Source: JAMXLO01 sp041487355
GTDB taxonomy: Bacteria; Pseudomonadota; Alphaproteobacteria; Acetobacterales; Acetobacteraceae
Reading direction: 5' to 3'
NCBI GenBank assembly: GCA_041487355.1
Contig: JBGPND010000031.1
Span: forward strand, 1-35,122
DNA length: 35,122 nucleotides
Part shown: piece after piece, positions 15,825 to 23,540 of the stretch
How positions within the stretch are numbered: the stretch's first letter is position 1
Layout: each line of letters opens with the position of its first letter
The notes under the pieces: model-generated
What the model saw: the letters and a program-made list of their open reading frames with translations, nothing else
What the model was told of the DNA's origin: nothing
Database searches by the model: none
Translations under genes and position numbers: made by a program

Positions 15825-17078
15825 ATGCCGCACGCCATCGGTCGCCGCCATCTGTTTGCCACTGCCGCGGTCGGGCTTGCCGCGCCCGCCATCCTGCGGC
15901 GCGCACACGCTGCCGACGCGGCGGTGCAGCTTATCAGCCACCGCTATCCTGGGTTGGAATACTACGCCGACAAACTGAAGTCGGCGCTGCCGAACGTCGC
16001 GGTGGACACGCGACTGATGCAGGCACCCGACGCCATCCAGTTGCAGCGGCTGGCGCTGTCGTCCGGCTCCTCGCAGCTTGACATATTGTGGGCCAACAGC
16101 ATCACCCTCGCCTCCTATGCCAAGAGCGGCTGGCTGGAACCGCTGGATGATCTGTGGGCGAAGCACAAGGACGAGTTCAATCTCGGCGACTACAACCAGG
16201 GTTCGGTCGCCGGCTGCTCGTACGACGGCCACATCTACGGTATGCCACTCACCACCAACACCATGCTCTATGCCTACCGCTCCGACCTCTACGACGAGAA
16301 GGGCCTGCAGCCGGCGAAGACGTGGGAGGACTACATCGCCAATGCCAAGGCGCTGAACAGCCCGCCGCGTCGTTATGGCGTGGTGCTGGCGCTGAAGAGC
16401 GACATGGTGAACAACGAGATGCAGTCGGTGATGAACACGGTGGGCGACGGCTGGTTCGACAAGGACTGGCGCCCAACCTTCAACGACGAGCGCGGCGTCA
16501 AGGCGGTGGAGACCATCAAGCGTCTGGCGCAGTACTGCGTGCCGGGCTTCACCGCCGTGCACAACGACGAGCACACGGTGGACATGAGCCAGGACATCGC
16601 GGCGCAGGGCCAGCAATGGGCGACGCGCTGCGCGACGATGGACAATCCCGAGAAATCGCGTGTCGTGGGCAAGATCAAATGGACGGTGATGCCGGACGGT
16701 GGCAAGCAGGTGATGATCAGCGACACCTATTGCATCTCGCGCTTCGCCGGGAAGGACAAGGACATGCTGTTCCGCCTGCTGGCGAGCGCGCTGCGCGAGG
16801 AGAACCAGCGGGGCGGCGCCGCGCTGATGACGCCGCCGCGCAACGCGGTGCTCAACGATCCGGCGTTGCAGGCGAAATACCGCTGGTACCCCGCGGTGTC
16901 GCAGTGTCTCGCGATCGGCAAACCGCTGCCGGCGCTGGCGGAATTCTCCGAAGCCTCGGAGATCATCAACAAGCGCATCGTGCAGGCTGTCGTCGGGCAG
17001 ATGGAGACCAAGGCGGCGCTCGATGCGGCGGCGACCGAGGTGCAGGCCATGCTGGCGCAGCGAGGCTACTACAAGTAA
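15825..17078 (+). CDS. Sugar-type ABC transporter substrate-binding protein (family 1), Tat-type signal
   Basis: 417 residues. The ATG at 15825 follows GGAAGGAGACAGTC; a longer in-frame ORF upstream belongs to the amidohydrolase remnant and repeat. GRRHLFAT plus a hydrophobic run and an AHA cleavage site suggest twin-arginine export. The mature part shows family-1 features: LALSSGSSQLDILWANS, YGMPLTTNTMLYAYRSDLYDEKG, and PAKTWEDYIANAKAL. A perfect 7-bp stem (CCGTTCC at 15786-15792 with GGAACGG at 15802-15808) sits just before the ribosome site and may affect expression. Periplasmic receptor for the two following permeases. The ligand is undetermined, although flanking amidohydrolase remnants argue that it need not be a sugar. 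Confidence 0.92.
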   Translation: MPHAIGRRHLFATAAVGLAAPAILRRAHAADAAVQLISHRYPGLEYYADKLKSALPNVAVDTRLMQAPDAIQLQRLALSSGSSQLDILWANSITLASYAKSGWLEPLDDLWAKHKDEFNLGDYNQGSVAGCSYDGHIYGMPLTTNTMLYAYRSDLYDEKGLQPAKTWEDYIANAKALNSPPRRYGVVLALKSDMVNNEMQSVMNTVGDGWFDKDWRPTFNDERGVKAVETIKRLAQYCVPGFTAVHNDEHTVDMSQDIAAQGQQWATRCATMDNPEKSRVVGKIKWTVMPDGGKQVMISDTYCISRFAGKDKDMLFRLLASALREENQRGGAALMTPPRNAVLNDPALQAKYRWYPAVSQCLAIGKPLPALAEFSEASEIINKRIVQAVVGQMETKAALDAAATEVQAMLAQRGYYK

Positions 17079-17099
17079 TCGCCGACGCCGGAGTGCCCG

Positions 17100-17951
17100 A
17101 TGTGGTTGTTCATGGTGCCCAGCCTCGCGGTGATGACCGTGGTGCTGGTCTATCCGCTCGCTTCGGCGATCTACTACAGCTTCCTGCGCTACTACCTCGG
17201 TGGCGGAGCGCCGCAGTTCATCGGGCTCGCCAACTATGTCGAGCTGCTGGGCGATGAACGATTCTGGGGCGATCTGCTCAACACGGTCATCATCGTCGGC
17301 GCGAGTGTCGCGTTGCAGCTCGTCATGGGCATGGCGCTCGCCCTGGCGCTCTACGCTGCGACACGCGGCGTGCGGCTGATCTCGCTGCTGAATTTCCTGC
17401 CGAACGTCGTCACGCCGGTGGTGGGTGCAATCTTCCTGAAATGGATTTTCATCGGCCGATTCGGACTGCTGGATGCCACGCTGATCTCGCTTGATATCTT
17501 CCCACCAAACTGGCTGGGCGATCCGGTGTGGGCGAAGATCACGCTGATCCTGGCCGATACCTGGAAATTCATGCCATTCCTGATGCTGGTGCTGTATGCC
17601 GGCTTGCAGGCGTTTGATATCCAGTTGCTGGAAGCTGCCTCGATCGACGGCGCCAACGCCTGGCAACGGCTGCGCTATGTCATTCTGCCGATGATGAAGC
17701 CGCTGATCCTGTTCGTGGTGTCGATCCGCGCGATGGATGCGTTCCGCTTTTTTGACCTTGTGTATGTGCTGACCAATGGCGGCCCTGGCACGGCGACCGA
17801 GACGGTGACGCTCTACACCTACCAGATCGGCTTTCGCATGCTGGAGGTGGGCAAGGCGTCGGCACTCGGGGTGATCACGTTGATCATCGTCGCGGCGATG
17901 ATCGCCGGCCTGATCCTGCTGATGCAGCGCCGCGGGCGGGAGGCGTTCTGA
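17100..17951 (+). CDS. ABC transporter permease, MalF/UgpA-like
   Basis: 283 residues from the ATG at 17100, with GGAG eight bases upstream. The protein begins directly in its first membrane helix (MWLFMVPSLAVMTVVLVYPL) and lacks the usual 10-20 residue cytoplasmic N-terminus. Six helices are apparent. The EAA coupling loop reads LLEAASIDGANAWQRLRYVILP, and RFFDLVYVLTNGGPGTATET is the family signature. It pairs with the MalG-like permease downstream. It appears intact, unlike the permease remnant at 14728, which is a relative of the same class. Confidence 0.93.
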   Translation: MWLFMVPSLAVMTVVLVYPLASAIYYSFLRYYLGGGAPQFIGLANYVELLGDERFWGDLLNTVIIVGASVALQLVMGMALALALYAATRGVRLISLLNFLPNVVTPVVGAIFLKWIFIGRFGLLDATLISLDIFPPNWLGDPVWAKITLILADTWKFMPFLMLVLYAGLQAFDIQLLEAASIDGANAWQRLRYVILPMMKPLILFVVSIRAMDAFRFFDLVYVLTNGGPGTATETVTLYTYQIGFRMLEVGKASALGVITLIIVAAMIAGLILLMQRRGREAF

Positions 17952-17968
17952 ATGCTGCGCGCATCGCC

Positions 17969-18793
17969 ATGAACCGCCGCGCCAGCTTCCAGGTTCCGCT
18001 GCTGATCGCGCTCGGCGTGTTCACGCTGATCAACCTGATCCCGATCCTGTGGGGCTTCCTGATCTCGATCAGGCAGCCGGCGGATGCCTTCGCCATCCCG
18101 CCGAAGCTGATCTTCGATCCGACGCTGATCTTCCATTACCAGGTCTGGATCGAACGCGGATTCCTCGGCTTCCTGCTCAACAGCCTGATCATCGCCACGG
18201 GCACCATCTGCATATCGGTGCCGATCGGCACGCTGGCGGCCTACGGCCTGGCGCGCACGCACGCGCGGCATTCGCGCTCGCTGCTGTTCGGCCTGCTGGC
18301 GGTGCGCATGTTCCCGCAGATCCTGCTCGCAATCCCGTTCTTCGTGATGGCGCGCACGCTCAACCTGATCGACAGCTACTGGATGATGATCCTGGCGATG
18401 GTGGCGATCAACCAGCCGTTCACCGTCTGGCTGATGCGCAGCTTCTTCATGGACGTGCCGGTGGAGCTGGACGAGGCGGCGCTGATCGACGGCTGCAACC
18501 GCTGGCAGGCATTCCGCCTGATCGTGCTGCCGACGGTGCGTCCCGGGCTTGCCGTCACCGCGCTGTTCAGCGCGCTGCTGGCCTACAACGAGTTCCTGTT
18601 CGCGCTGATCCTGACCGGCAGCCGGACCAAGACGCTGCCGGTGGCGATCGCCGAATACGGTGGCGAGGACATCAGCTACTGGTCGCTGTCCGCGGCCGGC
18701 GCGATAGGGATCATGCTGCCGGTCGTGCTGTTCACCATTGCCGTGCAGCGCAACCTGATCCGCGGGCTGACATTCGGCGCCGTGAAGGGATAG
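17969..18793 (+). CDS. ABC transporter permease, MalG/UgpE-like
   Basis: 274 residues from the ATG at 17969. Six membrane helices; the EAA loop is ELDEAALIDGCNRWQAFRLI, and the C-terminus ends RGLTFGAVKG as many MalG-like proteins do. A six-codon ORF (ATG at 17952, MLRASP, stop TGA at 17970-17972) starts immediately after the upstream stop and overlaps this ATG. The first ATG is 17 bases upstream, one short of in-frame, so an ancestral start one base out of frame is possible. No ATP-binding gene follows; instead a 38-codon remnant begins at 18828. Confidence 0.92.
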   Translation: MNRRASFQVPLLIALGVFTLINLIPILWGFLISIRQPADAFAIPPKLIFDPTLIFHYQVWIERGFLGFLLNSLIIATGTICISVPIGTLAAYGLARTHARHSRSLLFGLLAVRMFPQILLAIPFFVMARTLNLIDSYWMMILAMVAINQPFTVWLMRSFFMDVPVELDEAALIDGCNRWQAFRLIVLPTVRPGLAVTALFSALLAYNEFLFALILTGSRTKTLPVAIAEYGGEDISYWSLSAAGAIGIMLPVVLFTIAVQRNLIRGLTFGAVKG

Positions 18794-18827
18794 ACTGCGC
18801 CCGCAAAGACCGCAGGGGAACGATCGG

Positions 18828-18944
18828 ATGAACGTCGACGTGCGTGATATCGCGCCGGCCTCGCACGCCCTGCCGTCGCGCGTCGATGAGACGCGGCGGC
18901 GTCAGGTGTTCTTCGGCAACGCGCACGCGCTTTACGGAGGCTGA
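18828..18944 (+). pseudogene. 38-codon remnant: unknown N-terminus fused to an amidohydrolase C-terminus
   Basis: The ATG at 18828 has a good upstream AGGGGAACG. It opens MNVDVRDIAP, then continues SRVDETRRRQVFFGNAHALYGG and stops at 18944, directly before the dioxygenase ATG. The second part is the characteristic amidohydrolase-2 ending (residues leading into an F-GNA--LYG motif). The first eight or so residues could be the start of the same amidohydrolase or of an ABC ATPase (V-VRDI is a common first strand there). If the latter, one in-frame deletion removed the ATPase gene plus most of an amidohydrolase gene. Either way only the two ends survive. Confidence 0.7.
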
Positions 18945-19724
18945 ATGCTGCCATCGCTGTTCATCAGCCACGGCTCGCCGATGCTGGCGCTGCGCCCTTC
19001 GCCGGCGCGCGACTTTCTCGCCGGGCTCGGTGCACAACTGCAGCGGCCGAAGGCGATCGTCGTTGCATCCGGCCATTGGGAGACCGAGCGGCCGGAAGTC
19101 AGTGCTGTCGCGGTCAACGACACGATCCACGATTTCTACGGCTTCCCGCCGGCGCTCTATGCGATCCGCTATCCGGCGCCGGGTTCGCCGGAGCTGGCCG
19201 AGCGCATTGCCGGGTTGCTGCGTCAGTCTGGACTCACGGTGGAGATCGATCACGAACGCGGTCTCGATCACGGCGCCTGGGTCCCGCTGTCGCTCATGTA
19301 TCCCGACCACGACATCCCGGTACTGCAACTGGCGCTACAGAGCTGGCTCGGCCCGCCGCACCATTTGCAACTCGGCCGAGCGATTGCCGCGTTGCGAGAG
19401 CAGGATGTGCTGCTGATCGGCTCGGGCAGCTTCACGCACAATCTGGCCCGCCCCCGCGCGCCCGACCAGGATGCGCCGCCGCCGCCCGACATCGTCGCTT
19501 TCGCGGACTGGATGCATGCGGCGCTGACCGGGCAGCGCGTAGATGACCTGCTGGACTATCGCCGCAAGGCACCTTACGCCGCCTTGCAGCATCCGACGGA
19601 GGAACACCTGTTGCCGCTGTTCGTCGCGTTGGGCGCGGCAGGCGAGGGCGCGCGCGCGACGCGGCTGCACGCCAGCACGACATGGGGCACGTTGCGGATG
19701 GACGCCTACAGTTTCGACGGCTGA
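18945..19724 (+). CDS. DODA-type extradiol aromatic ring-opening dioxygenase (YgiD-like)
   Basis: 259 residues, full family length. The ATG at 18945 immediately follows the remnant's TGA. Likely zinc/iron ligands by family comparison: His9 in ISHGSP, His44 in ASGHWE, and His220 in HPTEEHLLPL, with His108 in LDHGAWVPL as the probable catalytic acid/base. The YgiD branch cleaves catechol rings such as L-DOPA using a single metal. Substrate here is unknown. It is one of the intact genes in the decayed region and is coupled to the 52-codon fragment downstream by an overlapping TGATG. Confidence 0.9.
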   Translation: MLPSLFISHGSPMLALRPSPARDFLAGLGAQLQRPKAIVVASGHWETERPEVSAVAVNDTIHDFYGFPPALYAIRYPAPGSPELAERIAGLLRQSGLTVEIDHERGLDHGAWVPLSLMYPDHDIPVLQLALQSWLGPPHHLQLGRAIAALREQDVLLIGSGSFTHNLARPRAPDQDAPPPPDIVAFADWMHAALTGQRVDDLLDYRRKAPYAALQHPTEEHLLPLFVALGAAGEGARATRLHASTTWGTLRMDAYSFDG

Positions 19725-19882
19725 TGCGGCTGTTCCTCTACGGCACGCTGCTTGCGCGTCTGGCGGCCTACGAAGGCCCGGCCTATCGCCTGACGCGGGT
19801 TGTCGTTCAGACGCCGAACGGCAAGACTGCCGCACACACCTGGATCGCGCCGGGCGGCACACGCCTCCCGTGGAAGGAATGA
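19724..19882 (+). pseudogene. Gamma-glutamylcyclotransferase (AIG2-like) remnant with interior missing
   Basis: A 52-codon ORF from the ATG at 19724. It begins MRLFLYGTLL, the family's first strand and YGTL substrate-binding motif. It then passes straight to LAAYEGPAYRLTRVVVQT, the segment near the end of the fold, and ends TWIAPGGTRLPWKE. Family proteins are about 120-150 residues, so 60-80 central residues are lost without loss of frame. It is unlikely to fold as the usual barrel. Whether the short product is made is unknown; it sits between two intact genes with coupled starts. Confidence 0.7.
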
Positions 19883-19885
19883 GCC

Positions 19886-21010
19886 ATGTTGCAGCCACCG
19901 CCGGCCCGACCCGGCATGCGCGAGGACGAAGTCGACACGCCCGCGCTGCTGATCGATCTCGACGCGTTCGAGGCCAATCTCGATCACATGGCAGAGCTTC
20001 TGGCGCCGACCGGGGTGAAGCTCCGTGCGCACGCCAAGACCCACAAATCGCCGGTGATCGCCAAGCTCCAGATGGCGCGCGGCGCGGTCGGCCAATGCGT
20101 GCAGAAGGTGGCCGAGGCCGAGGCGCTGGCGTGGGGCGGCATTTCCGACATCCTGGTGAGCAACGAGGTGGTGGGCGCGTCGAAGCTCGCGCGCCTCGCC
20201 GCGCTGGCGGGCATCAGCAAGGTCGCGGTGTGCGCCGATGACGCGGCGCAGGTCGCCGCGATCGAAACCGCCGCGGCCGACGCCGGTATCCGTCTGCCGG
20301 TGCTGGTGGAGATCGACGTGGGGGCCGGCCGTTGCGGCGTTGCCCCCGGCCCCGACGCGGTGGAACTGGCGAAGCGCATCGCGGCGTCGAAGCATCTGAT
20401 CTTCGGCGGATTGCAGGCCTATCACGGCAGCGCACAGCACAAGCGCACCGTGGCCGAGCGCCGCACAATGATCGCCAATGCGATCGATGCCTCGCGCCGC
20501 ACCGTCGAGCAGCTTCGCCAGCAGGGGCTGGCTTGCGCGATCGTCGGCGGCGCGGGCACCGGCACGTTCCAGATCGAATCCGCGTCCGGCGTCTACAACG
20601 AAATTCAGGCCGGCAGCTACGTGTTCATGGACGCCGACTATGCGCGCAACCTGGACGAGGTCGGCGCGCCGATCGGCACCTTCCGCCATTCGCTGTTCGT
20701 GCTGGCGACCGTGATGAGCGTGCCGCACAAGGGCATCGCCGTGGTGGATGCGGGGCACAAGGCGGTCGCGGTGGACAGCGGGCTGCCGGTGATCTGGCAG
20801 CGGCCGGACATCCGCTATGTCGGTGCCTCCGACGAACACGGCAAGCTGGAGGTCGCGTCAGAGACCGTTGCACCGAAGCTCGGCGAGAAGTTGCGGCTGG
20901 TGCCGGGCCATTGCGATCCGACGGTGGACCGCTACGACTGGTATGTCGGCGTGCGGAATGGGCGGGTGGAGTGTCTCTGGCCGATCGCGGCAAGGGGCGG
21001 GATGCATTGA
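19886..21010 (+). CDS. D-threonine aldolase-like / DSD1-family PLP enzyme
   Basis: 374 residues from the ATG at 19886, three bases after the preceding stop. A fold-type III PLP enzyme: Schiff-base Lys51 in LRAHAKTHKSP after VDTPALLIDLDA. VEIDVGAGRCGV and GGAGTGTF provide the phosphate-binding loops. The C-terminal metal site reads PGHCDPT, with His342 and Asp344. The H-x-D spacing fits D-threonine aldolase metal binding; D-serine dehydratases of the same family have H-x-C, so the aldolase or a D-3-hydroxyaspartate-like activity is favoured. No ribosome site stronger than GGAATGAGCC is seen, so coupling with the upstream genes is likely. Confidence 0.9.
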   Translation: MLQPPPARPGMREDEVDTPALLIDLDAFEANLDHMAELLAPTGVKLRAHAKTHKSPVIAKLQMARGAVGQCVQKVAEAEALAWGGISDILVSNEVVGASKLARLAALAGISKVAVCADDAAQVAAIETAAADAGIRLPVLVEIDVGAGRCGVAPGPDAVELAKRIAASKHLIFGGLQAYHGSAQHKRTVAERRTMIANAIDASRRTVEQLRQQGLACAIVGGAGTGTFQIESASGVYNEIQAGSYVFMDADYARNLDEVGAPIGTFRHSLFVLATVMSVPHKGIAVVDAGHKAVAVDSGLPVIWQRPDIRYVGASDEHGKLEVASETVAPKLGEKLRLVPGHCDPTVDRYDWYVGVRNGRVECLWPIAARGGMH

Positions 21011-21059
21011 GTGAAGGACCAGCCTTCCTACTGGCGGCCCTACTGGCGGCGTGGGTCGT

Positions 21060-21131
21060 GATGGGTATCGCGGCGCTCAACCCATCCTACGCCGCAGTTT
21101 GTAGGATGGGTTGAGCGCAGCGATACCCATC
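21060..21131. repeat. Long REP-like palindrome downstream of the aldolase gene
   Basis: Left arm 21060-21090 (starting GATGGGTATCGC, ending CCATCCTAC), loop 21091-21100, right arm 21101-21131 (starting GTAGGATGGG). The 31-base arms differ at one position. It lies between the convergent aldolase and cheR genes. It could act as a transcription barrier for both, but no T-tract is present. The GTAGGATGGGTT type is a dispersed palindrome that I recognise from other proteobacteria. Confidence 0.8.
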
Positions 21132-21182
21132 ATTCCGGTGGGATTCCAGTCATGCTGGTCAACGCAAAATCATGCGAAGCCG

Positions 21183-22085
21183 TCAAGGCACGCTCGGTGC
21201 TCTCTGTGTCTCTGTGGTGTATCTTCCTGCGGAATGGACGGCCCCCCGGGGCCCGGCCGGTGACGCCGCCAACCCATACACCCCCCGTTCGGTCGCCAGC
21301 GGCGCAAACCGGCTGGTGATGCCCAGCACGGTCTCGGCTCCGCCGAGATACAGCATCCCGTCACCCGGCATCTGCTGCGCGACAGCGTCCAGTACCTGCG
21401 TCTTGGTCGGCTGATCGAAATAGATCAGCACGTTGCGGCAGAACACCACGTCGAACTGGCCGAGCGGGCGCAGGTCGGCGAGCAGATTCCATTCGCGGAA
21501 CTGCACCATGGCGCGGATGGCGTCACTGATCCGCCAGCCGGCTTCCTCCTTGCGAAAGTAGCGCATCAGCATCTGCACGGGCAGGCCGCGCTGCACCTCG
21601 AACTGGGTGTACAGCCCGTCGCGTGCCCGCCCTACCTGGTCGCGCGCGAGGTCGGTGCCGATGATCTCAATTCGGCGGTTGGCGATGCTCTGGCGGCATT
21701 CCGAGACGATCATGGCGATCGAATAAGCCTCCTGCCCCGAGGAGGACGCGGCGGACCACACGCGCAGCGGACTACCCGCCGGTCGCGATGCAATAAGACG
21801 TGGCAGCGCCTGGCTGCGGAAATGCTGAAACGGCTTGTCGTCACGGAAGAAGAAGCTTTCGTTGGTGGTCATCGCCTCGACCACCTGGCGCACCAGCGCG
21901 TCGTTGCTTGGCATGCGCAACCGATCAGCCAGCGAGGCGAGATCGCGCAACTTCTCGCGCTTCAGGATCGGCGCAAGGCGAGTCTCCAGCAGATAGAGCT
22001 TGTCGGTCCCGATCACCAGACCGGAGCGGCTCTTGAGCAGCGTCGCGTAGGTATCGAAGGCGGAAGCCGACAGTGCCTGGCTCAT
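21183..22085 (-). CDS. cheR: CheR-type chemoreceptor glutamate methyltransferase
   Basis: 300 residues from the ATG at 22085, overlapping the cheB stop by four bases. N-terminal helical region (FDTYATLLKSRSGLVIG), then MTTNESFFFRD, the CheR signature. SAM-binding VWSAASSSGQEAYSIAM follows, then EIIGTDL and VFCRNVLIYFD. There is no TPR extension. The core ends near residue 275. The last 25 residues (including TTETQRAPSVP) read through a simple CACAGAGACACAGAG-type sequence and are probably not conserved. It methylates receptor glutamates in chemosensory signalling. Last gene of the operon. Confidence 0.93.
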   Translation of the reverse strand: MSQALSASAFDTYATLLKSRSGLVIGTDKLYLLETRLAPILKREKLRDLASLADRLRMPSNDALVRQVVEAMTTNESFFFRDDKPFQHFRSQALPRLIASRPAGSPLRVWSAASSSGQEAYSIAMIVSECRQSIANRRIEIIGTDLARDQVGRARDGLYTQFEVQRGLPVQMLMRYFRKEEAGWRISDAIRAMVQFREWNLLADLRPLGQFDVVFCRNVLIYFDQPTKTQVLDAVAQQMPGDGMLYLGGAETVLGITSRFAPLATERGVYGLAASPAGPRGAVHSAGRYTTETQRAPSVP

Positions 22086-23164
22086 GCGCGCGCCGTCCGC
22101 AGCAGCTCGAGCAGCTTCGGCGCGATGCGCGGCAGCGGCAGGACCGCATGGCACAGTCCCGCTTGCGCCACCGCGCCGGGCATTCCCCAGACCACGCTGG
22201 TCGCTTCGTCCTGAGCGACGGCGCTGCCGCCGGCATCGATCACGCGGCGCGTGCCTGCCAGGCCGTCCTGACCCATGCCGGTGAGCATCGCCACCAGCAC
22301 GCGCCCGTCGCAGGCGGCGGCGGCGCTGCGCAGCATCGGATCGACCGAAGGGCGGCAGAAATTCTCCGGAGGATCGGAACTGAGGCGTGCCGTCAGGCTG
22401 CCACGCGCGCCGTTCACCAGCAGGTGGTGATTGCCGGGAGCCAGATAGATGCGTCCGGCCTGCAGCGGCTCGCCATCCTTTGCCTCGGCACATGGCAGGC
22501 CGCCCAGCTTGGCGATATGCTCCGCGAGTATCGGGGTGAACGTCGCAGGCATGTGCTGGGTCAGCACGACAGGCACGTTGAGCGTCTTGCCCAGTCCCTG
22601 CACCAGGATGAACAGCGCCTGCGGTCCACCGGTGGAACTGCCGACGGCGAGGAGACGCGGCGGGATCATGGGAGCCGGACGCAGGTACAGCCGAACGGTT
22701 TCGCGCACCGGCAGAGCGACACGTCGGCGCAGGCGGGCCAGTCCCTTGACCTTTTCCACCAGCTCGCGACTGAACGTGTCATCGCCATTCGCCGCCGAAG
22801 GCTTCGGCACGTAGTCCGCAGCCCCAAGCCGCAGGGCACGCAACGCGATGTCCGCCCCACGCGTCGTCAGCGCGGAAGCCATGATCACCTTGAGGCCGGG
22901 GTCGGCTCGCAACAACAGCGGCAGCGCCGTCATCCCGTCCATGACCGGCATCTCGATGTCGAGCACGAGCACATCGACCGGCGTGCGTTTCAGCGCTTCG
23001 ATCGCCATCTGTCCGTTGGCTACGCGCGCGACGACCTGCACCGCCGGATCGGCTTCGAGTATGCGCGTAACGGCTCCGCGGATCACCGCCGAATCATCGC
23101 AGACCATTACACGCACGGCAGCCGATCCGTTCGGTTCCGGCACCGCTCGCGCAGGCGTGATCAC
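22082..23164 (-). CDS. cheB: CheB-type protein-glutamate methylesterase/deamidase response regulator
   Basis: 360 residues. The receiver domain is at about 17-135 with phospho-acceptor Asp69 in LVLDIEMPVMDG, acidic pair CDDS, and the Lys in DYVPKPS. The linker leads to the methylesterase domain with catalytic Ser177 in VGSSTGGPQAL, His204 in TQHMPATFT, and Asp in LTGMGQDG. It removes methyl groups added by CheR and deamidates receptors. Start and stop overlap cheY and cheR by four bases each, implying coupled translation. Complete. Confidence 0.95.
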   Translation of the reverse strand: MITPARAVPEPNGSAAVRVMVCDDSAVIRGAVTRILEADPAVQVVARVANGQMAIEALKRTPVDVLVLDIEMPVMDGMTALPLLLRADPGLKVIMASALTTRGADIALRALRLGAADYVPKPSAANGDDTFSRELVEKVKGLARLRRRVALPVRETVRLYLRPAPMIPPRLLAVGSSTGGPQALFILVQGLGKTLNVPVVLTQHMPATFTPILAEHIAKLGGLPCAEAKDGEPLQAGRIYLAPGNHHLLVNGARGSLTARLSSDPPENFCRPSVDPMLRSAAAACDGRVLVAMLTGMGQDGLAGTRRVIDAGGSAVAQDEATSVVWGMPGAVAQAGLCHAVLPLPRIAPKLLELLRTARA

Positions 23165-23529
23165 AGCAGGCCGACCTGCTCGAACTTGCCGACGAGGATC
23201 TCCTCGTCGAACGGCTTCATGATGTATTCCTGGGCGCCGTTGACGATTGCCTGCTCGATCGCCGACATCTCGGTCTCAGTCGTGCAGAACACGACGGGCG
23301 GTTTGTCGGGCCCATATTCGGCACGCAGCTGCTTGAGAAAATCGAGCCCGTTCATGACGGGCATGTTCCAGTCCAGCAGGACGCAATCCGGCATCCGCAG
23401 ACGGCAGGCGTGCAGCGCCTGCTGACCGTCTGCCGCCTCGGCCACGCCAAAGCCATGGGCCTCGAGTATGCGTCGTGCGACCTTGCGCACCACGCGGCTG
23501 TCGTCCACGACGAGGCAGATGCGCGTCAT
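23161..23529 (-). CDS. CheY-like single-domain response regulator
   Basis: 122 residues from the ATG at 23529. The in-frame extension upstream is antisense shadow. Receiver landmarks: VVDDSRVVRK with the acidic pair at 9-10, phospho-acceptor Asp53 in LLDWNMPVMNG, the Thr of FCTTETE, and Lys in YIMKPFDE. A stand-alone regulator with no output domain, expected to be phosphorylated by the CheA of this operon. The adjacent genes include no flagellar ones, so the target may be the motor or something else. Confidence 0.93.
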   Translation of the reverse strand: MTRICLVVDDSRVVRKVARRILEAHGFGVAEAADGQQALHACRLRMPDCVLLDWNMPVMNGLDFLKQLRAEYGPDKPPVVFCTTETEMSAIEQAIVNGAQEYIMKPFDEEILVGKFEQVGLL

Positions 23530-23540
23530 GCGACGCGGGC

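Noticed and set aside
15330..17078. A 582-residue continuous frame that seems to fuse an amidohydrolase end to a substrate-binding protein.
   Set aside because: The first third is the frameshifted amidohydrolase remnant and a palindromic repeat. The binding protein has its own ribosome site and signal peptide at 15825.
15762..17666. A 634-residue minus-strand frame opposite the sugar-type binding protein and permease.
   Set aside because: Same kind of shadow composition, no recognisable family, and full-length genes on the plus strand.
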